Of a stretch of DNA of 52,654 nucleotides, positions 45,767 to 52,654 are shown one piece after another. The stretch's first letter is position 1; each line of letters opens with the position of its first letter. This DNA is from Stenotrophomonas sp. SAM-B. Its GTDB lineage: Bacteria; Pseudomonadota; Gammaproteobacteria; Xanthomonadales; Xanthomonadaceae. Below the pieces are notes generated by a model, which made no database searches, was not told the origin of the DNA, and was given only the letters and a program-made list of their open reading frames with translations. The DNA is taken from assembly GCF_013387485.1 (NCBI RefSeq), contig NZ_JABBXB010000016.1, positions 1 to 52,654 of the forward strand, given 5' to 3'. A program made the translations under genes and the position numbers.

Positions 45767-47455
45767 TTACATTTTTTCCGGGGCGGATACGCCCAGGATG
45801 TTCAGACCATTGGCCAGGACCTGGCGCGCGGCGCAGGCCAGCGTCAGCTTGGCGTTGCGTTCGCTTTCGTCGGCCACCAGTACCTGCGTGCCGTGATACC
45901 ACGTGTGGAAGGCGTGCGCCAATTCACGCAGATACTGCGCGATCAGGTGCGGTTCCAGCGCCAGTCCGGCCGCTTCGACGACTTCCGGGAAGCGCGACAT
46001 TTCCACCATCAGCCACAGCGAGGCGTCGTCGCCCAGCGAGGACAGACCGGCCAGGCCCGCGGCCGGCGTGTAGCTCAGGCCCTTCTCCTGCGCCTGGCGC
46101 AGCAGGCTGCAGACGCGGGCATGCGCGTACTGCACGTAGAACACCGGATTGTCGTTGCTCTGCTGGCGGGCCAGATCGATATCGAAGGTCAGCTGCGAAT
46201 CGGGCTTGCGCGCGATCAGGAACCAGCGGGTGGCATCGCGGCCGGCTTCTTCGATCAGGTCGCGCAGGGTCAGGTAGCTGCCGGCACGCTTGGAGAGCTT
46301 CACTTCCTCGCCACCGCGCATCACCGTCACCATCTGGTGCAGCACGTATTCCGGCCAGCCCTTGGGGATGCCGACGTCCAGCGCCTGCAGGCCGGCACGC
46401 ACGCGCGCCAGCGAACCGTGGTGGTCCGCGCCCAGCTCGGTGATCGCGCGCTCGTAGCCGCGCTGCCACTTGGAGAGGTGGTAGGCCACGTCCGGCAGGA
46501 AGTAGGTGTAGGTGCCGTCGGACTTGCGCATCACGCGGTCCTTGTCGTCACCGAAGTCGGTCGAGCGCAGCCACAGCGCGCCGCCTTCCTCATACGTATG
46601 GCCGGCCGCGTTGAGCTGGGCGACGGTCTCTTCGACCTTGCCATCCTTGTACAGCGAGCTTTCCAGGAAGTAGATGTCGAAATCCACGCCGAACGCGGCC
46701 AGGTCCTGGTTCTGCTCGTTGCGCAGGTAGGCCACCGCAAAGCGACGGATCGCATCGAGGTTGTCCGGGTCGCGCTCGCCGACCACCGAGTGGCCTTCCA
46801 GCTCCACCGTGGCGCCGGCCAGGTAGGCGTTGGCCACGTCCTGGATGTAATCGCCGCGGTAGCCCGCTTCCGGCCAGCCGGCGTCGTCGGGCTTGAGGCC
46901 CTTCGCACGCGCCTGGGTGGACAGCGCCAGGTTTTCGATCTGCACGCCGGCGTCGTTGTAGTAGAACTCGCGCTTGGCGTTCCAGCCGTTCACTTCCAGC
47001 AGGCGCGCCAGGCAGTCACCGATCGCCGCCGCGCGACCGTGGCCGACATGCAGCGGACCGGTCGGATTGGCCGACACATATTCCACGCCCACGGTGCGGC
47101 CGTTGCCGCTCAGGTTGTGGCCGTAATCGGCACCTTCCTTGAGCACGCCGGCCGCTTCGCGCTGGTAGGCGCTGGGGGCGAGGTGGAAATTGATGAAGCC
47201 CGGGCCGGCGATCTCGACGCGGGCCACGTCATCGCTCTTGGGCAGCGCATCGAGCAGCGCCTGGGCCAGGGCGCGCGGGTTGCTGCGCGCCGGCTTGGCC
47301 AGCAGCATCGCGGCGTTGGTGGCGAAATCGCCGTGCTCACGGGTCTTCGGGCGTTCGACCACGAATTCCGGGGTCAGGGTATCGGCCGGCAGAGTGCCGT
47401 TGGCGCGCAAGGCTTCGATGCCTTGGCTGATCAGGGCGCGGAGGAGATTTTTCAC
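45767..47455 (-). CDS. argS: Arginyl-tRNA synthetase
   Basis: The 562-residue class I synthetase has an N-terminal Arg-N domain, the HIGH-type motif in [19 protein letters not shown], a KMSKS-region variant in [11 protein letters not shown], and the C-terminal DALR anticodon-binding domain ([19 protein letters not shown]). It charges tRNA-Arg and is essential. It is cotranscribed with the SPOR gene. Confidence 0.97.
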   Translation of the reverse strand: MKNLLRALISQGIEALRANGTLPADTLTPEFVVERPKTREHGDFATNAAMLLAKPARSNPRALAQALLDALPKSDDVARVEIAGPGFINFHLAPSAYQREAAGVLKEGADYGHNLSGNGRTVGVEYVSANPTGPLHVGHGRAAAIGDCLARLLEVNGWNAKREFYYNDAGVQIENLALSTQARAKGLKPDDAGWPEAGYRGDYIQDVANAYLAGATVELEGHSVVGERDPDNLDAIRRFAVAYLRNEQNQDLAAFGVDFDIYFLESSLYKDGKVEETVAQLNAAGHTYEEGGALWLRSTDFGDDKDRVMRKSDGTYTYFLPDVAYHLSKWQRGYERAITELGADHHGSLARVRAGLQALDVGIPKGWPEYVLHQMVTVMRGGEEVKLSKRAGSYLTLRDLIEEAGRDATRWFLIARKPDSQLTFDIDLARQQSNDNPVFYVQYAHARVCSLLRQAQEKGLSYTPAAGLAGLSSLGDDASLWLMVEMSRFPEVVEAAGLALEPHLIAQYLRELAHAFHTWYHGTQVLVADESERNAKLTLACAARQVLANGLNILGVSAPEKM

Positions 47456-47557
47456 AAGGCCTGCTTTGGGACTGGAGCGGCGGAATCGGCAATTTTAGCC
47501 CAGAAGCCACCCCGATCCATTGAACCGGGGCCGAGCGGCGGCGTTTCCCACGCCGGA

Positions 47558-48247
47558 TCAGGCCGTTCCGGTGCCCATCCAGCCGCGCGCGGCCATCGAT
47601 ACCGGGGCCCCGTCGCCGATGACGACATGGTCGAGCAGCCGGATATCCACCAGTGCCAGTGCCTGTTGCAGCAGCGTGGTGATCCGGCGGTCCTCCACCG
47701 AGGGCTCGGCACTGCCCGAGGGATGGTTGTGGCTGACGATCACCGCGGCAGCGTTGTGCAGCAGGGCCCGGCGGACCACTTCACGCGGGTAGACCGCCGC
47801 CGCATCCACCGTCCCGCTGAACAGCTCCTCGCAGGCCAGCGTGCGGTGCTGGTTGTCCAGGAACAGCGCGGCGAACACCTCGTTGGGCCGCGCCCGCAGC
47901 CGCTGTTTGAAGTAACGGCCTGCGGCGGCGGGGTCGCGCAGGCTTTCGCCCCGCGCCAGCTCGGCCGCCAGATGCCGATGCGCGAGCTCCAGCCCGGCCA
48001 CCAGCTTGCAGCTGCGGGCCGGCCCAAGGCCGGGCAGGGCCGCCAGCGCGCTGGCCGGCAGGTCGAGCAGGTTGCGCAGGGGGCCGTGGGACTGCAGCAG
48101 ATCGCGGGCGGTTTCGACCGCATCCCGGCCGCGCAGGCCTGAGCCGAGGAAGATCGCGAGCAGTTCGGCATCGGACAGGGCGCCAGCGCCTTGGGCGAGC
48201 AGCTTTTCGCGGGGACGCTCGGCGCTGGGCCAGTCTCGGATCGACAT
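47558..48247 (-). CDS. radC: RadC (JAB1/MPN-domain) DNA-repair-associated protein
   Basis: The 229-residue product has an N-terminal helix-hairpin-helix ([18 protein letters not shown]) and a C-terminal JAMM motif [15 protein letters not shown] with the zinc ligands. This is RadC, whose true role remains unclear despite its name. The ATG at 48247 starts the conserved [16 protein letters not shown]; a longer frame upstream enters the divergent promoter region. It diverges from coaBC, the usual gammaproteobacterial arrangement. Confidence 0.95.
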   Translation of the reverse strand: MSIRDWPSAERPREKLLAQGAGALSDAELLAIFLGSGLRGRDAVETARDLLQSHGPLRNLLDLPASALAALPGLGPARSCKLVAGLELAHRHLAAELARGESLRDPAAAGRYFKQRLRARPNEVFAALFLDNQHRTLACEELFSGTVDAAAVYPREVVRRALLHNAAAVIVSHNHPSGSAEPSVEDRRITTLLQQALALVDIRLLDHVVIGDGAPVSMAARGWMGTGTA

Positions 48248-48441
48248 GGCCCCAGTGTCTGTGGGTGACGGCGGATTCACCATCGGTGAACCGGGCGCCA
48301 TCGTGTCGGTAAATGCAGGGCAACGTGCCACGTCCGGCGATTCCTTATGACGAAAACCTGCCTCCTTATGCCGCTGGCGCATCAGGCGGCTTACAGACCA
48401 TCGGGTAAGCTAATCGCCTCGGTTCGACAGGAACACCCAAG

Positions 48442-49701
48442 GTGGCTGACTCCCCCCAGGCTTCTCCGGCGGCCGCGCGCCCGCTGGAAGGCCAGAAGCT
48501 GTTGTTGTGCGTTGGTGGCGGGATCGCTGCCTACAAGTCGCTGGAACTGGTGCGCCGCCTGCGCGATGCCGGTGCCCAGGTGCAGGTCGCGATGACCGCC
48601 GGGGCCCAGCAGTTCGTGACACCCCTGAGTTTCCAGGCGCTGTCCGGCCAGCCGACCCGCACCACCCTGTGGGACAGCGCGGCCGAGCAGGCGATGGGCC
48701 ATATCGAGCTGGCCCGCTGGGCCGACCGCATCGTGGTCGCACCGGCGACCGCCGATCTGCTCGCGCGCCTGGCCCAGGGCCACGCCGATGACCTCGTCAC
48801 CACCCTGTGCCTGGCCACCACCGCGCCGCTGACCGTGTGCCCGGCGATGAACCATCGCATGTGGCTGCACCCGGCCACCCAGACCAACATCGGCCTGCTG
48901 CGCGAGCGCGGTGCCCAGGTGATCGGGCCGGAAGACGGTCCGCTGGCCGAAGGCGAGTCCGGCCCGGGCCGGCTCACCGAACCGCACGCGATCGTGGCCG
49001 CGCTGGCCGGGCTGCGCGCATCGGCGGCTGCCGAGCCGCCGGCCACCAGCGAACTGAAGGGCCTGCGCGTGCTGATCAGCGCCGGCCCCACCTATGAAGA
49101 CATCGATCCGGTGCGCTACGTCGGCAACCGCAGCAGCGGCAAGATGGGCTACGCCTTGGCCGCCGCCGCCGCCCGCCTGGGCGCGCAGGTGGTGCTGGTC
49201 AGTGGACCGGTCCAGCTGGCCACGCCCGCCGGCGTGCAGCGCGTCGACGTGCGTTCGGCCGCGCAGATGCGCGAAGCGGTGCTGGGTGCGCTGCCGGCCG
49301 ACATCTATATCGGTGCGGCCGCGGTGTCCGATTACACCCCGCGCCAGGTCGCCCCGCAGAAACTCAAGAAGACCGCTGGCAGCCAGAGCCTGACCTTGGA
49401 ACTGGTGCGTACCCCGGACATCCTGGCCGAGGTCGCCGCGCAGACCAACGCGCTCAAGCTGGTGGTCGGTTTCGCTGCCGAGACCCACGACGTGGAGAAA
49501 TATGCGCGTGGCAAGCTGGTGGACAAGCGCCTGGACCTGGTGATCGCCAACCAGGTCGGGATCAGCACCGGCGGTTTCGAAAGCGATGAAAACGCGGCCT
49601 CGGCCTACTGGCAGGGCGGCGAACAGGTGTTCCCCGGCACCTCCAAGGCCGTGCTGGCCGAACAACTGTTGTCCCTGATTGCCCAGAGGTTGCACGCATG
49701 A
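48442..49701 (+). CDS. coaBC: Bifunctional CoaBC (coenzyme A synthesis)
   Basis: The 419-residue product has an N-terminal flavodoxin-like CoaC decarboxylase with [18 protein letters not shown], the catalytic histidine in [11 protein letters not shown] and the PAMNHRMW motif. The C-terminal CoaB synthetase has [29 protein letters not shown] and the lysine in QKLKK. It converts phosphopantothenate to phosphopantetheine. The start is GTG at 48442, with AGGAA about 12 bases upstream. Its stop overlaps the dut ATG by four bases. Confidence 0.95.
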   Translation: MADSPQASPAAARPLEGQKLLLCVGGGIAAYKSLELVRRLRDAGAQVQVAMTAGAQQFVTPLSFQALSGQPTRTTLWDSAAEQAMGHIELARWADRIVVAPATADLLARLAQGHADDLVTTLCLATTAPLTVCPAMNHRMWLHPATQTNIGLLRERGAQVIGPEDGPLAEGESGPGRLTEPHAIVAALAGLRASAAAEPPATSELKGLRVLISAGPTYEDIDPVRYVGNRSSGKMGYALAAAAARLGAQVVLVSGPVQLATPAGVQRVDVRSAAQMREAVLGALPADIYIGAAAVSDYTPRQVAPQKLKKTAGSQSLTLELVRTPDILAEVAAQTNALKLVVGFAAETHDVEKYARGKLVDKRLDLVIANQVGISTGGFESDENAASAYWQGGEQVFPGTSKAVLAEQLLSLIAQRLHA

Positions 49702-50171
49702 CCATCGATTCCTCCCTGCAGCCGCTGCAGGTCAAGCTGCTGGACCCGCGTTTCGGCGACGAATGGCCGCTGCCGGCCTACGCCACCGAGCACAGCGCCG
49801 GGCTGGATCTGCGCGCCGCGCTGGAGACCGAGCTCACCCTGCAGCCCGGCGACACCGCGCTGATTCCCAGCGGCATCGCGATCCATATCGCCGACCCGAA
49901 CCTGGCCGCCGTGGTGCTGCCGCGCTCCGGCCTGGGCCATCGCCACGGCATCGTGCTGGGCAACGGCACCGGCCTGATCGACGCCGATTACCAGGGCCCG
50001 CTGCTGATCAGCGCCTGGAACCGCGGCCGCGAACCCTTCACCCTGCAGCCCGGTGATCGCATCGCCCAGCTGGTGGTGCTGCCGATTGCACGCGTGGCGC
50101 TTCAGGTAGTGGATACTTTCAGCGACAGCGCCAGGGGAACGGGTGGATTCGGCCATACCGGGGTGCGCTGA
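49698..50171 (+). CDS. dut: Deoxyuridine 5'-triphosphate nucleotidohydrolase (dUTPase)
   Basis: The 157-residue trimeric dUTPase has motif 1 [10 protein letters not shown], motif 2 [10 protein letters not shown], motif 3 [15 protein letters not shown], motif 4 [11 protein letters not shown] and motif 5 [10 protein letters not shown]. It hydrolyses dUTP to dUMP. It overlaps coaBC (ATGA) and is followed by the pmm/pgm gene after 12 bases; coaBC-dut-algC is a conserved order. Confidence 0.97.
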   Translation: MTIDSSLQPLQVKLLDPRFGDEWPLPAYATEHSAGLDLRAALETELTLQPGDTALIPSGIAIHIADPNLAAVVLPRSGLGHRHGIVLGNGTGLIDADYQGPLLISAWNRGREPFTLQPGDRIAQLVVLPIARVALQVVDTFSDSARGTGGFGHTGVR

Positions 50172-50183
50172 CAGGGGAGTTTC

Positions 50184-52526
50184 ATGAGCAAGGCGAAAGC
50201 GGAAGGACGGCCGCAGTGGACGACAGGGCGCTCGGTGCCGCTGCTGTCCGTGCTGCTGGTGCTGTTGGCGGTCTGGTTCGGGTGGAGCGGTGTGCGCCAA
50301 TGGCGCCAGGCCGCCGTGGGTGCCGAGCTCGAGCAGTCGCGCGACCGTGTGGTTGAGGGCCTGCAGACGGCCCTGACCGGGCAACTCGGGAAACTGGCCA
50401 CGCTGCTCAAGACCGAGCGCGTCGCCAGTGCGCTGGCCGGCGGCAATGCCCAAGGTGCCGCTGTCGCCATTCGCGAAGGCTGGCCGGGCGTGGAGGACGT
50501 CCAGATCCTCACCGCCGATCTGGATGCGGCCTACGCCGATCCGAAGGCCTTTGGGTACTCGCGCCTGGCGCTGCTCGAAGCGGCCATCGCCGATGACGCG
50601 CCTGTCGCCCGCGTGGTGCGTGATGCCGGCGGGCAACGTCTCGGCCTTGCAACGGCGGTCGACCTCGGCCCGCAGGGCGCGGCCGTCGTCTATATCCGCC
50701 AGCCACTGCTGCGCCTGACCGGCGTGTTCGACAAGGTCGCCGTGCCGGGCGACGGTTACCTCGCCCTGCGCCAGGGCAACCACAACGTCGTCGAACAGGG
50801 CAGCCGCGGGCTGTCCGGCGGCGCTGAAGCGCTGGCGCGTCCGATCGGGCGCAGTGGGCTGCGTCTGTCCGCCGCCGTGCCGGATATCGAACCGGGTCCG
50901 CTGGGCCTGGGGGCGATCCCCAGTGCGATCGTCGCCGTGTTGCTGCTGTTGATCGCCGTGCTGCTGGTGCTGGGCAAGGGCAAGGTGCCGTTGCCGCGTC
51001 GCCGCGGTGCGGCCGAGAGTGCCACCGATACGGGCCCGACCCTGAGCGAAAGCCTGGCCCAGGCCCCGCTGGCGGCGGCCGCCGTCGAGCGCGTTGACGA
51101 AGCGACGCCGCCACCGCCCACTGTCCCGGGCGAGGCGGTCGCGGCCGAGATCTTCCGCGCCTACGACATCCGCGGCGTGGTCGGCCGCGAGCTGACCCCC
51201 AAGGTCGCCGCGCTTATCGGCCAGGCGATCGGCTCGGTGCTGCAGGTCCAGGGCCTGCGCGACATCGTGGTCGGCCGCGATGGCCGTCTCTCCGGCCCCG
51301 AGCTCACCGCCGGGCTGATCGAAGGCCTGCGCCGCGCCGGCTGCAACGTCACCGACATCGGCCTGGCGCCGACCCCCGTGGTGTACTTCGCCAGTTATCA
51401 CCTGCGCGCGGGCAGCTGCGTGGCGGTGACCGGCAGCCACAACCCGCCCGATTACAACGGCTTCAAGATCGTGGTCGGTGGCGAAACGCTGTCCGGCGAT
51501 GCGATCACCGAGCTGTACCACCGCATCCGCGATGGCCAGCTGCACGTGGCGTCCGAACCGGGCAGCTTCCAGACCCGCGAGGTCAACGCCGATTACATCC
51601 AGCGCATTGCCGATGACGTGCAGCTGGACCGCCCGCTCAAGGTGGTCGCCGATGCCGGCAACGGGGTGGCGGGCGAGCTCGCCCAGCCACTGCTGGAGGC
51701 GATCGGTGCCGAAGTGATTCCGCTGTACTGCGATGTGGACGGCACCTTCCCCAACCACCATCCGGACCCGAGCGATCCGGACAATCTGGAAGACCTGATC
51801 CAGACCGTGAAGCGCTTCGATGCGGACCTCGGCCTGGCCTTCGATGGCGACGGCGACCGTCTCGGCGTGGTCACCCGCGAAGGGAAGATCATCTACGCGG
51901 ATCGTCTGTTGATGCTGTTCGCCGCCGACGTGCTGATGCGCAACCCGGGCGCGCTGGTGATCTACGACGTGAAGTGCAGTGGCAAGCTGTCTGACTACGT
52001 GCTGCGCAACGGCGGCAGCCCGCTGATGTGGAAGACCGGCCATTCGCTGATGAAGGCGAAGATGCGCGAGACCGATGCCGAGCTGGCGGGCGAGATGAGC
52101 GGGCACTTCTTCTTCAAGGAGCGCTGGTTCGGTTTCGACGACGGCCTGTACGCCGCCGCGCGCCTGCTGGAGATCCTGGCCCAGCGCGAGGAGACGCCGT
52201 CGGAGGTACTCGACGAACTGCCCGACAGCGTCTCCACCCCCGAGCTGAAGGTGCCGGTCGATGCGGGCACGCCGCATGCCCTGGTGTCGCTGTTCGTGTC
52301 GTCTGTGCAGGTGGAGGATTCGCCGTTCGCTGGCGCGCGCCTGTCCACCATCGACGGCCTGCGTGCCGACTTCCCCGATGGCTGGGGCCTGGTGCGGGCG
52401 TCGAACACCACCCCGGTACTGGTGCTGCGTTTCGAGGCCGATGACGAGGCCGCGCTGGAGCGCATCAAGGCGCTGTTCCGCGCGCAGCTGCAGCCGTTGC
52501 TGCCGGGCGTAGAGCTGGGCTTCTGA
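50184..52526 (+). CDS. Membrane-anchored phosphomannomutase/phosphoglucomutase (AlgC/XanA type)
   Basis: The product has 780 residues, about 320 longer than the classic enzyme. Helices at about 16-35 and 246-265 flank a periplasmic region of about 210 residues (EQSRDRVVEGLQTALTGQL onward). The mutase domain runs from about 320: phosphoserine Ser418 in VTGSHNPPDYNGF, the magnesium loop DGDGDR at 554-559, the sugar-binding loop GEMSG at 636-640 and the phosphate loop RASNTTP. It should interconvert mannose and glucose 1-/6-phosphates for LPS and exopolysaccharide. The N-terminal sensor-like module suggests membrane-linked regulation. It ends the coaBC-dut operon. Confidence 0.94.
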   Translation: MSKAKAEGRPQWTTGRSVPLLSVLLVLLAVWFGWSGVRQWRQAAVGAELEQSRDRVVEGLQTALTGQLGKLATLLKTERVASALAGGNAQGAAVAIREGWPGVEDVQILTADLDAAYADPKAFGYSRLALLEAAIADDAPVARVVRDAGGQRLGLATAVDLGPQGAAVVYIRQPLLRLTGVFDKVAVPGDGYLALRQGNHNVVEQGSRGLSGGAEALARPIGRSGLRLSAAVPDIEPGPLGLGAIPSAIVAVLLLLIAVLLVLGKGKVPLPRRRGAAESATDTGPTLSESLAQAPLAAAAVERVDEATPPPPTVPGEAVAAEIFRAYDIRGVVGRELTPKVAALIGQAIGSVLQVQGLRDIVVGRDGRLSGPELTAGLIEGLRRAGCNVTDIGLAPTPVVYFASYHLRAGSCVAVTGSHNPPDYNGFKIVVGGETLSGDAITELYHRIRDGQLHVASEPGSFQTREVNADYIQRIADDVQLDRPLKVVADAGNGVAGELAQPLLEAIGAEVIPLYCDVDGTFPNHHPDPSDPDNLEDLIQTVKRFDADLGLAFDGDGDRLGVVTREGKIIYADRLLMLFAADVLMRNPGALVIYDVKCSGKLSDYVLRNGGSPLMWKTGHSLMKAKMRETDAELAGEMSGHFFFKERWFGFDDGLYAAARLLEILAQREETPSEVLDELPDSVSTPELKVPVDAGTPHALVSLFVSSVQVEDSPFAGARLSTIDGLRADFPDGWGLVRASNTTPVLVLRFEADDEAALERIKALFRAQLQPLLPGVELGF

Positions 52527-52534
52527 TCTGCGTG

Positions 52535-52621
52535 GGTACCGACCAACGGTCGGTACCTACCGCCGCGATCAGCGGTACTACCTACCCTGGCGATCAGCGG
52601 TAGTGCCGGCCGCTGGCCGGC
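52535..52621. repeat. SMAG/REP-like palindromes downstream of the mutase gene
   Basis: Element 1 (52535-52560) is the stem GGTACCGACC-AAC-GGTCGGTACC ending CTAC. Element 2 (52600-52621) is GTAG, T and the stem GCCGGCC-GCT-GGCCGGC. They face away from each other. Between them GCGATCAGCGGTA occurs twice as a direct repeat. The pair begins nine bases after the stop. They match the two hairpin subtypes seen near 10.3 kb. Confidence 0.85.
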
Positions 52622-52654
52622 TCTTCGCATTCCTTGAGCGTTACGTGGAGCCGG

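Overview
The window is GC-rich chromosomal DNA of a gammaproteobacterium of the Xanthomonadaceae, most likely Stenotrophomonas or a close relative. The grounds are an Ax21-family outer-membrane protein, two large TonB-dependent receptors, a membrane-anchored phosphomannomutase/phosphoglucomutase in the conserved order radC | coaBC-dut-pmm/pgm, and at least five short palindromes ending in GTAG that look like the SMAG/REP elements described in S. maltophilia. The genus is an inference; no rRNA or species marker is present. I found no tRNA, rRNA, CRISPR array, prophage or insertion sequence.

Layout. 1-3.5 kb: a 15-bp tandem repeat array, then a leftward TonB receptor with its own terminator. 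3.6-10.3 kb: a leftward MacAB-like efflux system (adaptor, ATPase, two permeases) beside a rightward DesK/DesR-type two-component system, with a perfect 14-bp palindrome between them. 10.4-19.1 kb: leftward housekeeping and envelope genes: cytochrome b561 with a membrane-anchored catalase-like peroxidase, an M17 aminopeptidase, a HAD phosphatase, a secreted unknown, an AI-2E/PerM permease, a YqjD/YqjE-like inner-membrane trio and a DegP/DegQ-type protease. 19.6-26.4 kb: a lysine/alanine-repeat histone-like protein, a glycine-tailed membrane protein, an S9 peptidase, a DUF1428 protein, the Ax21 homologue and a Nudix hydrolase.

26.4-39.2 kb is the most coherent specialised system: an alginate utilisation locus. 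A tightly packed six-gene leftward operon encodes a PL6 lyase, a PL17 oligo-alginate lyase, an MFS transporter, a DEH-reductase-type SDR, a secreted SGNH esterase and a KDG kinase. Divergent from it are a TonB receptor and a GntR/FCD regulator. The inferred route is outer-membrane import, periplasmic cleavage to unsaturated monomer (DEH), MFS import, reduction to KDG and phosphorylation to KDPG. The final aldolase is not in the window. The shared control region holds two inverted repeats, one overlapping a TTGACA promoter. The SGNH esterase is the least expected member and may remove O-acetyl groups from bacterial alginate.

39.3-52.6 kb returns to general functions: a DUF6165 protein, a TIGR02001-like envelope protein, a divergent MFS/LysR pair, a DUF1456 protein, a secreted unknown, a short-chain dehydrogenase, a SPOR protein next to argS, radC, and the coaBC-dut-pmm/pgm operon, ending in further REP-like elements. 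Catabolism of uronate polymers and synthesis of sugar-phosphate precursors for exopolysaccharide or LPS therefore lie about 15 kb apart, but nothing in the sequence links their regulation.
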